A DNA stretch of 33,220 nt, from NCBI GenBank assembly GCA_947445115.1, contig CANFCG010000025.1, forward strand, positions 1 through 33,220. The letters are read 5' to 3'. The position numbers were made by a program, and so were the translations under genes. This DNA is from Comamonadaceae bacterium (GTDB lineage Bacteria; Pseudomonadota; Gammaproteobacteria; Burkholderiales; Burkholderiaceae_C). Below the pieces are notes generated by a model, which was not told the origin of the DNA, ran no database searches, and saw only the letters and a program-made list of their open reading frames with translations. Below, piece by piece: positions 17,564-24,978 of this stretch. Position 1 is the first letter of the stretch; each line of letters starts with the position of its first letter.

Positions 17564-18355
17564 ATGCAAGACGCGGTACTCATGATTCACGGGCTGGGCG
17601 GCACTCAAGATGAGTTTGGGCCGTTACCGCTTCGCTTAAAAAAGGCTGGCTTTAAGGTGTATTCATTGGTCCTGCCAGGGCATGGAACAAAGCCAGAAGA
17701 TTTAAATCACGTGGTCATGGAAAATTGGCTGGAAGCGGTAGCCGAGCAATACGATGAAGTGAAGTCGCGCTTTGAGACTGTTCACGTGATTGGTATGTGT
17801 CTCGGTTCGCTATTGGCGTGTGAATTGGTTAAATTAAAAAATCACATGAATGGTAAGTTAGTCATGCTCGCCCCTACCGTTTTTTTAGATGGATGGTCAA
17901 TGCCGTGGTATCACGCTCTGCGCATAGTGCACTATATTTTTCCACCGTTACGTCGCTGGATCCGCATTCCCGAAGAGGAGCCGTTTGGTATCAAAAACGA
18001 GCGACTGCGTGCGATCGTGAAAAAACGATTCGCAAGGGGTGATAGCTTTCATTACGGCTGGATGCCGCTGCAAAGTGTTTGGCAATTGGATCGGCTGCGT
18101 GCAAGGGTGCAAAAAAAATTGAGCACGGTGCGGTGTAAGACGCTGATCATTCATGCGCGCGAGGATGAGTTCTCGTCCGTTCAATCTGCGACAGCACTGC
18201 AAAACGGCATTGGCAGCGATAAATCGGATGTAGTGATCTTGGCGAACAGCTATCACATGGTGTGCATCGACAACGACAAAGAGCTAGTTGCCAATAGTAT
18301 TATGTGTTTTCTAGGGGGGGAAAACCCCCATGCCATTTCAGCGTTAAATCCCTAA
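17564..18355 (+). CDS. Alpha/beta hydrolase with Cys nucleophile (putative thioesterase or acyltransferase)
   Basis: A 263-residue alpha/beta hydrolase resembling small carboxylesterases of the Est30/monoacylglycerol-lipase type. The oxyanion region HGLGGTQDEF starts at His9, the acid is Asp201 in HAREDEFSSV, and the base is His231 in NSYHMVCIDND. At the nucleophile elbow the sequence is GMCLGS, so Cys79 replaces the usual Ser of GXSXG. A Cys nucleophile occurs in dienelactone hydrolases and in some carrier-protein thioesterases. Because it follows the ACP and ketosynthase genes by 12 bp, acting on an ACP-bound acyl chain is a reasonable inference. No lipoprotein or signal peptide is seen, so it should be cytoplasmic. 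The 3' end contains a G7-A4-C5 run. Confidence 0.87.
   Translation: MQDAVLMIHGLGGTQDEFGPLPLRLKKAGFKVYSLVLPGHGTKPEDLNHVVMENWLEAVAEQYDEVKSRFETVHVIGMCLGSLLACELVKLKNHMNGKLVMLAPTVFLDGWSMPWYHALRIVHYIFPPLRRWIRIPEEEPFGIKNERLRAIVKKRFARGDSFHYGWMPLQSVWQLDRLRARVQKKLSTVRCKTLIIHAREDEFSSVQSATALQNGIGSDKSDVVILANSYHMVCIDNDKELVANSIMCFLGGENPHAISALNP
18314..18329 (+). repeat. G7-A4-C5 homopolymer hairpin in the hydrolase 3' end
   Basis: Seven G, four A and five C follow one another, so five G-C pairs can close over an AAAA loop. The run lies in codons 251-255 of the hydrolase, 26 bases before its stop. It is followed by no T-run, so it is not a standard terminator. A change in the G-run length would alter only the last dozen residues: losing one G gives a stop after about nine altered codons. 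Confidence 0.5.
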
Positions 18356-18388
18356 AATTAAAGCTCCTTTTTATTTGGAGTTTCAATC

Positions 18389-19483
18389 ATGGATCGTCGT
18401 TCCCTTATCGCTAACGCTGGCACAACTGGCGCTGGTTTGGTTGGTATTTTGGCCGCCGGCGTTGCGCCTGCTGTGCATGCTCAAGCGGCTGTGCGTTGGC
18501 GCCTATCCTCTAGCTTTCCTAAAGCTCTAGACACTATCTTTGGCGCAGCCGAAGTTTTTGCAAAAAATGTAAAAGCCATGTCGGGCGGTAAGTTTGAGAT
18601 TTCCGTTCATGCAGGTGGCGAAATTACGCCTCCGTTTGGTGTGGTCGATGCGGTGCAACAAGGCTCTGTTGAGATGTGCCACACCGCGCCGTATTATTTC
18701 TTTGGCAAAAACGAAGTGTTTGCTCTTGGCTGCGCCATTCCATTTGGCCTTAATAGCCGCCAAATGACAGCATGGACGTACGAAGGTAATGGTCTTAAAT
18801 TGATGCGTGAGTTCTATGCTAAATACAACATCATCAATTTCCCAGGCGGAAACACTGGCGCGCAGATGGGTGGTTGGTATCGCAAAGAAATCAAATCCGT
18901 GAAAGACATCAAAGGCATGAAGATGCGCATTGGTGGCTTCGCTGGCAAAGTGTTGGAGCGCATGGGTGGCGTGCCACAAAACATTCCTGGCGGCGAGATT
19001 TACACGGCTCTAGAAAAAGGGACGATTGATGCCGCAGAGTGGGTGGGCCCTTACGATGATCAAAAGCTGGGCTTCAATAAAGTCGCACCGTTTTATTACT
19101 ATCCAGGTTGGTGGGAGGGTGGCCCACAACTCGACTTTTTTATTAACGATAAAGCCTATAACGCACTGTCGGCAGAGAACAAGGCCATTGTGGAAGCTGC
19201 CGCAGCTGTTGCGCATGTCGATATGCAAGCCAAATATGATGCGCGTAATCCAGCAGCTCTAAAGGAGTTGGTTGGTAAAGGAACAAAATTACGTCCATTT
19301 ACCAATGACGTGCTGGCTTTGGCATTTAAAGAGTCCATGGCGCTGTACGCTGAGCTCAACGCGAAGAATGCGGACTGGAAAAAAATCTATGCTGATTACT
19401 CCAAGTTCCGTGCAGATGCCAATTTGTGGTTCCGTTTTACAGAGGCGAAATTTGATAGCTTCATGCAATCGCAGAAACTTTAA
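18389..19483 (+). CDS. dctP: TRAP transporter substrate-binding protein (DctP/TakP type)
   Basis: Periplasmic receptor of a tripartite ATP-independent transporter, 364 residues. The N-terminus DRRSLIANAG with the following hydrophobic stretch to AVHAQA looks like a twin-arginine-type export signal with cleavage near residue 31-33. The fold markers KDIKGMKMRIGG, ALEKGTIDAAEWVGPYDD and YYPGWWEGGPQLDF are close to TakP-type receptors, which bind 2-oxo acids; the ligand is inference. GGAG at 18377-18380 lies nine bases before the ATG. It is encoded on the opposite strand from its likely membrane partners dctQ and dctM, with which it converges at a terminator. Confidence 0.92.
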   Translation: MDRRSLIANAGTTGAGLVGILAAGVAPAVHAQAAVRWRLSSSFPKALDTIFGAAEVFAKNVKAMSGGKFEISVHAGGEITPPFGVVDAVQQGSVEMCHTAPYYFFGKNEVFALGCAIPFGLNSRQMTAWTYEGNGLKLMREFYAKYNIINFPGGNTGAQMGGWYRKEIKSVKDIKGMKMRIGGFAGKVLERMGGVPQNIPGGEIYTALEKGTIDAAEWVGPYDDQKLGFNKVAPFYYYPGWWEGGPQLDFFINDKAYNALSAENKAIVEAAAAVAHVDMQAKYDARNPAALKELVGKGTKLRPFTNDVLALAFKESMALYAELNAKNADWKKIYADYSKFRADANLWFRFTEAKFDSFMQSQKL

Positions 19484-19506
19484 TACAGTTCGCGGTTAAG
19501 CAACAA

Positions 19507-19536
19507 AAAACCACCTGCAAAACAGGTGGTTTTTTT
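19507..19536. terminator. Bidirectional Rho-independent terminator
   Basis: CCACCTG at 19511-19517 and CAGGTGG at 19523-19529 form a 7 bp stem over a CAAAA loop. A run of A precedes it and seven T follow it at 19530-19536, so it can end transcription from dctP on + and from the small membrane protein gene on -. It begins 24 bases after the dctP stop. Confidence 0.93.
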
Positions 19537-19562
19537 ACGCCTACCAGATAGCCAGCTTCGTC

Positions 19563-19582
19563 ATTCCCGAGCAGGCGGGAAT
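19563..19582. repeat. dRS3-like inverted repeat (ATTCCC-N8-GGGAAT)
   Basis: A 20 bp imperfect palindrome, ATTCCC, eight bases GAGCAGGC, then GGGAAT. This is exactly the pattern of the neisserial dRS3 element, and similar sequences (ATTCCCGC...GCGGGAAT) are dispersed in many proteobacterial genomes. It lies 27 bases from the terminator and 10 bases beyond the 3' end of the small membrane protein gene. Only one copy was noticed in this window. Confidence 0.7.
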
Positions 19583-19591
19583 CCATGAAGC

Positions 19592-20041
19592 CTATCGTTG
19601 CTGAATAGTTGTCACTATCTTTTGAAATTCATCAATCATGGCTTTGTCTGCAGCGTAAAAAACCATGAATTTACCCATCATGGTACGCACGTACAGACGC
19701 GGGGCAATTAGCCAATCAAAGCCCTTCACGCGAATGAGCTTGGCATACACCAGCGCAGGCAATGCCACCTCTTTATCCCATATCCACGTCTGCTTGAGCT
19801 GTGCATCGGTGAGCGTGGTTTTACTGCGATAAATCGAGCCTAGGGTGAATACCATCAGGAGCCAGCCGCAGAGAAGCCAAATAAGCCCATTCGATGGGCT
19901 TAGCGTACTGTTAGCAGCTAGCCGACCCGTTGACCACAGTTGGTACATCCAACTGGCAATGACTGCCACCAATAGTAGAGCCAGTAGCTTGAAAGGGCGG
20001 GAAAAAGCAGGTGAGCTGAGCGACGGCGAGGCCACGGTCAC
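19592..20041 (-). CDS. Uncharacterised two-helix membrane protein coupled to dctM
   Basis: A 149-residue protein of unknown function. Two hydrophobic segments lie near residues 17-36 and 52-71, followed by a soluble C-terminal part of about 75 residues (TLTDAQLKQTWIWDKEV..., APRLYVRTMMGKFMVFYA) that by eye could be a small beta-rich domain of the membrane-anchored PH-like kind. No catalytic motif was recognised. Its ATG overlaps the dctM stop by 4 bp, so it is coupled to the TRAP permease and may be an accessory of it. The reading frame is credible from this coupling, from normal length and from the terminator at its end. It could equally be an unrelated passenger. Confidence 0.8.
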   Translation of the reverse strand: MTVASPSLSSPAFSRPFKLLALLLVAVIASWMYQLWSTGRLAANSTLSPSNGLIWLLCGWLLMVFTLGSIYRSKTTLTDAQLKQTWIWDKEVALPALVYAKLIRVKGFDWLIAPRLYVRTMMGKFMVFYAADKAMIDEFQKIVTTIQQR

Positions 20042-21591
20042 TTTTTCATGAGCGCATCAAGCGCTTTTTGATCATCGTCTGCTGATTGTTTTTCGGTGGC
20101 TTTGCTAGACGCATCCGCTTTGGCTGCGTCTGCTTTGCCATCCGTTAGCAAAGTTGCGGGATCTATCTTGGTCTCATCAGCGGGCATCTCAATTTTGACT
20201 TTATCCAGATCAACCACAATTTCTTTATCTAAAAACATGGTGACGCTTTGTGGAACAAAAATCACAATGGCGACTAACATGATTTGCATGATGACCCAAG
20301 GTATCGAGCCGAGATAAATGTCATTCGATAGCACGGGCTTCGGAATACGTTTTTCTTTGAATAGCGTATCTGCAATACCGCGCAGATAGAACAGGGCGAA
20401 TCCAAATGGAGGGTGCATAAAGCTGGTTTGCAGGTTCACGCAAAGCAGCACACCAAACCAAACTAAATTGATACCTAGCTTGGATGCAACGGGTGCAAGC
20501 ATGGGGACAATGATGAATGCGATTTCAAAAAAGTCGAGGAAGAACGCCAAGAAGAAAACAAAGATATTGACGACGATGAGAAACCCAATTTGACCGCCAG
20601 GTAAACCGGTTAGCAAGTGCTCGACCCATTTGGAGCCATCCACGCCTTGGAAGACTTGGCTAAAAACACGCGAACCAATTAGGATGAACACAACCATGGC
20701 GGTGAGGCGCATCGTGCCATGCATCGCTTCCCAGAGAAGTCCCTTGGTCAAGCGTTTATGCATAGCGGCCAAAATCAAAGCGCCAACGACTCCCATAGCA
20801 CCCGCTTCAGTCGGTGTGGCAATCGCACTGCTTTGGAATGGCAGCCCCCCCATAGAACCGAGCACGGTAAAAATTAAAATAGCTGAAGGGATGATACCTT
20901 TTAGGCACTTGCCCCAAAGCGCCCAGCCGTTTAGCGTACGCGCTTCTTTAGGGATGCCAGGGATGTAGTCGGGTTTGATTAATCCAAGGCCGTAGGTGTA
21001 GAGAGCAAACAGCAAAATTTGCAGAATTGAAGGCCCCCATGCGCCTTTGTACATATCGCCCACTGGCGTGCCCAGCTGGTCTGCAAGCACCACCAAAACT
21101 AACGATGGCGGCACGAGCTGGGTAATTGTTCCAGACGCCGCCAGTACTCCCGTGGCGTAACGCATGTTGTAGCCGTAGCGGATCATGACGGGCAGGGAAA
21201 TGAGAGCCATCGCAATAACCTGACCCGCAACCGTTCCAGTGATCGCGCCCAAGATAAAGCCCACAATGATCACGGAATAGCCAAGGCCGCCACGCACAGG
21301 ACCGAAGAGTTGTCCCATGGAGTCGAGCATATCTTCCGCTAAGCCGCATTTCTCTAGGATAGTCCCCATGAAGGTGAAGAACGGAATCGCGAGTAATAAA
21401 TCATTACTCAAAATGGAGAACATGGCGAGCGGCAAATTGCTCATGTATTCGGCTGGGAACCAGCCCATTTGAATGGCGTAGAAGCCGCAGCCTAAGCCCA
21501 GCGCCGCTAGCGAAAAGGCGACAGGAAAGCCAATCAGCATGATGACAATCAAGCCGGCAAACATAATGGGGGGGAAGTTTTCGATCAACAT
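20038..21591 (-). CDS. dctM: TRAP transporter large permease (DctM)
   Basis: The large membrane subunit of the TRAP transporter, which moves substrate with sodium. It is 517 residues with many hydrophobic segments. DctM hallmarks include AIPFFTFMGTILEKCGLAED, GAITGTVAGQVIAMALISLP, GTITQLVPPSLVLVVLADQL, ATPTEAGAMGVVGALI and MHPPFGFALFYLRGIA. The last 65 or so residues after the final membrane segment form an unusual charged tail rich in Lys, Ala and Asp, longer than in most DctM proteins. An AGGA precedes the ATG by six bases. It follows dctQ by 57 bp and overlaps the small membrane protein start by 4 bp. Confidence 0.94.
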   Translation of the reverse strand: MLIENFPPIMFAGLIVIMLIGFPVAFSLAALGLGCGFYAIQMGWFPAEYMSNLPLAMFSILSNDLLLAIPFFTFMGTILEKCGLAEDMLDSMGQLFGPVRGGLGYSVIIVGFILGAITGTVAGQVIAMALISLPVMIRYGYNMRYATGVLAASGTITQLVPPSLVLVVLADQLGTPVGDMYKGAWGPSILQILLFALYTYGLGLIKPDYIPGIPKEARTLNGWALWGKCLKGIIPSAILIFTVLGSMGGLPFQSSAIATPTEAGAMGVVGALILAAMHKRLTKGLLWEAMHGTMRLTAMVVFILIGSRVFSQVFQGVDGSKWVEHLLTGLPGGQIGFLIVVNIFVFFLAFFLDFFEIAFIIVPMLAPVASKLGINLVWFGVLLCVNLQTSFMHPPFGFALFYLRGIADTLFKEKRIPKPVLSNDIYLGSIPWVIMQIMLVAIVIFVPQSVTMFLDKEIVVDLDKVKIEMPADETKIDPATLLTDGKADAAKADASSKATEKQSADDDQKALDALMKK

Positions 21592-21648
21592 AGAAATCCT
21601 AGGTTCAAATTATTTTGAAATGGTCAGCGCAAGAACAAGCCAATAGGC

Positions 21649-22188
21649 TTATTGCAGCGGCTTCTCGTAGTGCGTATCCATTTCATACTTACCTTGCAGG
21701 TAGGCAACGCGCTTAATGATTTCCGCTAAACCTTGCAAAAATACCATGGCAAAGCCAACGGGCAACGCCAAAATCACAGGCCAACGGATGAGGCCACCTG
21801 CGTTTTGGCTCATCTCGCCCATTGTGAAGGCGCGCATAAAGTAGGGCGCGCACATGTAGGTCATCATGCCCATTACAGGCAGCAAAAAGACGATTAAGCC
21901 GAATATATCCACATAAACAGGGCGATTGCCTTTGAGCTTTCCGTAGATCAGGTCCACACGCACATGCTCGTTGAGTTTGAGCACCAAGGGCGCACCCACC
22001 ATGACCATCCAGGCAAACATGTACCACTGAATTTCAAGCAGAGAGTTTGAACTCCAATCGAGTCCGTATCGAATAAAAGCGTTACCAGCTGAAATGGCGG
22101 CCGAAATAAGAACGGCCCAAGAGGCGAGTTTGCCAAATTGCTCGCTGATCACGTCCATGAGCTTGGCAAATTTGAGTAAACCAGTCAT
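21649..22188 (-). CDS. dctQ: TRAP transporter small permease (DctQ)
   Basis: Small membrane subunit of the TRAP transporter, 179 residues with four hydrophobic segments near 20-40, 50-70, 89-112 and 136-160. NSLLEIQWYMFAWMVMVGAPLVLKLNEHVRVD is the classic DctQ block. It forms the membrane complex with DctM and receives substrate from the receptor encoded at 18389-19483. The ATG at 22188 has AGGAGAG at 22194-22200. It leads the minus-strand unit dctQ-dctM-membrane protein and is divergent from grpE. Confidence 0.93.
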   Translation of the reverse strand: MTGLLKFAKLMDVISEQFGKLASWAVLISAAISAGNAFIRYGLDWSSNSLLEIQWYMFAWMVMVGAPLVLKLNEHVRVDLIYGKLKGNRPVYVDIFGLIVFLLPVMGMMTYMCAPYFMRAFTMGEMSQNAGGLIRWPVILALPVGFAMVFLQGLAEIIKRVAYLQGKYEMDTHYEKPLQ

Positions 22189-22227
22189 CGAATCTCTCCT
22201 AAATAGATTGCAAAAATATAACTGTCA

Positions 22228-22255
22228 ATCATAGCTACGAAGGTGTTTATTACAA
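22228..22255 (-). promoter_or_regulatory. Candidate sigma-70 promoter for dctQ-dctM
   Basis: On the minus strand TTGTAA (22250-22255) and TATGAT (22228-22233) are separated by 16 bases. The -10 box matches TATAAT in five of six positions and the -35 box matches TTGACA in four of six. A start near 22221 would leave a leader of about 33 bases. A perfect TTGACA also occurs just downstream, but without a good -10 partner. Confidence 0.45.
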
Positions 22256-22273
22256 TCAGTAGTTACACCAGCA

Positions 22274-22301
22274 CTTGAAATGCTCGTCATTAACCCTACG
22301 T
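22274..22301 (+). promoter_or_regulatory. Candidate heat-shock (sigma-32) promoter of grpE
   Basis: CTTGAA at 22274-22279 is followed after 14 bases by CCCTACGT at 22294-22301, resembling the sigma-32 pattern CTTGAA, 12-16 bases, CCCCATnT. A similar pair with the same spacing lies ahead of dnaK. This suits grpE as a heat-shock gene, but the -10 match is partial. Confidence 0.5.
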
Positions 22302-22312
22302 CGGTAGGGTTA
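22291..22312 (+). repeat. Perfect 9 bp inverted repeat in grpE leader
   Basis: TAACCCTAC at 22291-22299 and GTAGGGTTA at 22304-22312 are perfectly complementary around the loop GTCG. The repeat covers the proposed -10 region and the likely transcription start of grpE, so it could be an operator or a leader hairpin. It is not the CIRCE element (TTAGCACTC-N9-GAGTGCTAA). Confidence 0.6.
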
Positions 22313-22336
22313 TCAATTTTTACTCTCTGCTCCCTC

Positions 22337-22897
22337 ATGTCTGAATCACAAAAACCCGAAGATCAAAAGCCTACTGAGCTAAGCCCAGAAGAGCAATTAG
22401 CTGCCGACTTGCAACAAGATAGTCCTGTGGACGAGCTCTCGCAAGCCCTAGGCGAAATCGTCATTTTGAAAGCGCAAGCCGAAGGCCTCAAAGATCAAAT
22501 GCTCCGCGCTGCTGCCGATGTGCAAAATGCCCGTCGCCGCGCCGAGGAGGATGTCTCTAAAGCTCGCAAGTTTGGTATCGAGAGCTTTGCTGAGTCACTC
22601 TTACCCGTGCTCGACAGCTTGGAAGCAGGTCTTGCACTCAAAGACGCGACAGCAGAGCAAATCCGCGAGGGCAGCGAAGCGACGCTGCGCCAGCTGAAAT
22701 CGGCACTAGAAAAGAACAAAGTCATCGCGATTGATCCGCCTGCTGGCGAGAAGTTTGAGCCCTCCAAGCATCAAGGTATCAGTATGGTACCAAGTGAGCA
22801 GGAAGCCAACACCATCGTGGCTGTGCTGCAAAAGGGCTACTCCATTGCGGATCGCGTGATGCGTCCTGCCTTGGTGACTGTATCGGCTGCCAAGTAA
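22337..22897 (+). CDS. grpE: Nucleotide exchange factor GrpE
   Basis: Cochaperone that releases ADP from DnaK. The 186-residue protein has an acidic disordered N-terminus, a long helix ([20 protein letters not shown]), the conserved [36 protein letters not shown] block and the C-terminal beta domain ending near [17 protein letters not shown]. The frame opens earlier at 22280, but the ATG at 22337 was chosen because homologues begin with a short acidic tail and the earlier codons overlap the promoter and hairpin. It precedes dnaK by 102 bp. Confidence 0.96.
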   Translation: MSESQKPEDQKPTELSPEEQLAADLQQDSPVDELSQALGEIVILKAQAEGLKDQMLRAAADVQNARRRAEEDVSKARKFGIESFAESLLPVLDSLEAGLALKDATAEQIREGSEATLRQLKSALEKNKVIAIDPPAGEKFEPSKHQGISMVPSEQEANTIVAVLQKGYSIADRVMRPALVTVSAAK

Positions 22898-22924
22898 CAA
22901 AATCAAAAAAATAATCAGATAGCC

Positions 22925-22952
22925 CTTGAAATTAAAGGGTTAATCGCCAAAT
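22925..22952 (+). promoter_or_regulatory. Candidate heat-shock (sigma-32) promoter of dnaK
   Basis: CTTGAA at 22925-22930, then 14 bases, then CGCCAAAT at 22945-22952. This resembles the sigma-32 pattern and shares the 14-base spacing of the grpE candidate. A start near 22960 would give a 40-base leader containing AAGGA at 22986-22990, the dnaK ribosome binding site. Confidence 0.5.
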
Positions 22953-22999
22953 CTCACTCATCGACATTTAGATCGAATTCAATTTAAGGAAAACACATC

Positions 23000-24952
23000 A
23001 TGGGAAAAATCATCGGCATTGACCTTGGCACCACCAACTCTTGCGTCTCCGTTATGGAGGGCAACACCACTAAGGTGATTGAAAACTCGGAAGGCGCTCG
23101 CACTACACCGTCCATCGTGGCGTACATGGAAGACGGTGAAATCCGCGTTGGCGCACCAGCTAAGAACCAAGCGGTCACTAACCCACGTAACACGCTATAT
23201 GCCATCAAACGTTTGATTGGCCGCAAGTTCACTGAAAAAGAAGTTCAAAAAGACATCGGCCTCATGCCTTACTCCATCGTTGCAGCCGATAACGGCGATG
23301 CATGGGTCGAAGTGCGCGGTAAGAAATTGTCGGCTCAGCAAGTGAGCGCCGACATTCTGCGCAAGATGAAAAAAACCGCTGAAGACTACCTCGGTGAAGA
23401 AGTCACCGAGGCCGTCATCACTGTGCCAGCGTACTTCAACGACGCACAGCGCCAAGCCACCAAAGACGCAGGCCGCATTGCGGGTTTAGACGTCAAGCGC
23501 ATCATCAACGAGCCAACCGCTGCGGCGCTTGCTTTCGGTTTAGATAAGCACGAAAAAGGCGATCGCAAGATTGCCGTGTATGACCTAGGCGGCGGCACGT
23601 TTGACGTGTCCATCATCGAAATCGCTGATGTGGACGGAGAAAAACAATTTGAAGTTTTGTCTACTAACGGTGACACGTTCCTTGGAGGTGAAGACTTCGA
23701 CCAACGCATCATTGACTTCATCATTGCTGAGTTCAAAAAGGATTCGGGCGTTGATCTGTCCAAAGACGTGCTTGCGCTGCAGCGCCTCAAAGACGTGGCA
23801 GAAAAAGCGAAGATTGAGTTATCTTCCAGTTCGCAAACTGAAATCAACCTGCCGTACATCACGGTCGATGCATCAGGTCCTAAGCACTTGAATATGAAGC
23901 TCAATCGTGCCAAGTTAGAGCAATTGGTCGAAGATTTGATCGAGCGCACGATTGCGCCTTGCCGCATGGCGATTAAAGATGCTGGTGTTGCTGTTGGCGA
24001 CATCCATGACATCATTTTGGTCGGCGGCATGACGCGTATGCCTAAGGTGCAAGAAGCGGTTAAAGCCTTCTTTGGCAAAGATCCACGCAAAGATGTGAAT
24101 CCCGATGAAGCTGTGGCCGTTGGTGCTGCGATTCAAGGTCAAGTTTTATCGGGTGACCGCAAAGACGTTTTGCTGCTTGACGTGACCCCGCTGTCACTCG
24201 GCATCGAAACCCTTGGCGGCGTGATGACGAAGATGATTACCAAGAACACGACGATCCCCACCAAGCACGCGCAGACGTTCTCCACAGCGGACGACAACCA
24301 GCCCGCCGTGACGATCAAGGTGTTCCAAGGCGAGCGTGAAATGGCATCTGTCAACAAACTCTTGGGCGAGTTCAACCTAGAAGGTATTCCACCAGCAGCG
24401 CGCGGCACACCGCAAATTGAAGTGAGCTTCGACATTGACGCCAATGGCATCTTGCACGTGGGCGCAAAGGACAAAGGCACGGGCAAAGAAAACAAAATCA
24501 CCATCAAAGCCAACTCAGGTTTGACTGAGGAAGAGATTCAAAAAATGGTGAAAGATGCTGAATTGAACGCCGAAGACGACAAGAAAAAACTCGAGTTAAT
24601 TCAAGCGCGTAACCAAGCCGATGCACTCATTCACAGCACGAAAAAATCTCTCGCTGAATATGGTGAAAAATTAGATGCTGCGGACAAAGAAAAAATCGAA
24701 GCAGGCTTGAAAGACTTAGAAGCCGTGCTGACCAGCGAAGATAAAGCAGCGATTGACAAAGCGCAAGCGACGCTTGAGTTGTCCAGTCAAAAGTTGGGTG
24801 AAAAGATGTACGCTGACATGCAAGCTGAGCAGGCGGCCCAGGCCGCAGCACAAGGCGCAGCAGGCGGTTCAGCTCCAGGCGCAGAGCAAGCTGCCAAACC
24901 ACATGACGACAACGTGGTCGATGCCGAAGTGAAAGAAGTGAAGAAGGGATAA
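23000..24952 (+). CDS. dnaK: Molecular chaperone DnaK (Hsp70)
   Basis: ATP-driven chaperone that binds exposed hydrophobic segments, working with DnaJ and GrpE. The 650-residue protein opens with [20 protein letters not shown]. It also contains [46 protein letters not shown] and [12 protein letters not shown] in the nucleotide-binding domain. The linker [17 protein letters not shown] leads to the substrate domain. The tail is rich in Ala, Gly and Gln and ends with the DnaK-type [18 protein letters not shown] lies nine bases before the ATG. It has its own candidate heat-shock promoter and is followed by a hairpin before dnaJ. Confidence 0.99.
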   Translation: MGKIIGIDLGTTNSCVSVMEGNTTKVIENSEGARTTPSIVAYMEDGEIRVGAPAKNQAVTNPRNTLYAIKRLIGRKFTEKEVQKDIGLMPYSIVAADNGDAWVEVRGKKLSAQQVSADILRKMKKTAEDYLGEEVTEAVITVPAYFNDAQRQATKDAGRIAGLDVKRIINEPTAAALAFGLDKHEKGDRKIAVYDLGGGTFDVSIIEIADVDGEKQFEVLSTNGDTFLGGEDFDQRIIDFIIAEFKKDSGVDLSKDVLALQRLKDVAEKAKIELSSSSQTEINLPYITVDASGPKHLNMKLNRAKLEQLVEDLIERTIAPCRMAIKDAGVAVGDIHDIILVGGMTRMPKVQEAVKAFFGKDPRKDVNPDEAVAVGAAIQGQVLSGDRKDVLLLDVTPLSLGIETLGGVMTKMITKNTTIPTKHAQTFSTADDNQPAVTIKVFQGEREMASVNKLLGEFNLEGIPPAARGTPQIEVSFDIDANGILHVGAKDKGTGKENKITIKANSGLTEEEIQKMVKDAELNAEDDKKKLELIQARNQADALIHSTKKSLAEYGEKLDAADKEKIEAGLKDLEAVLTSEDKAAIDKAQATLELSSQKLGEKMYADMQAEQAAQAAAQGAAGGSAPGAEQAAKPHDDNVVDAEVKEVKKG

Positions 24953-24978
24953 CCTTCCGCTCAAGTTGCAATCTCAAT

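Noticed and set aside
22291-22312. CIRCE/HrcA operator at grpE
   Set aside because: The repeat sequence TAACCCTAC does not match TTAGCACTC and the loop is 4 rather than 9 bases.
22280-22336. 19-codon N-terminal extension of grpE
   Set aside because: It spans the candidate promoter and hairpin, and the hydrophobic extension is foreign to GrpE.
22923-22939. CCCTT/AAGGG inverted repeat upstream of dnaK as a terminator or operator
   Set aside because: The stem is only 5 bp with a 7-base AT-rich loop, so it is too weak to support.
23386-24090. 234-codon minus-strand frame inside dnaK
   Set aside because: The composition is Ser/Met/Pro-rich without recognisable motifs and the dnaK frame is certain; it is a shadow frame.
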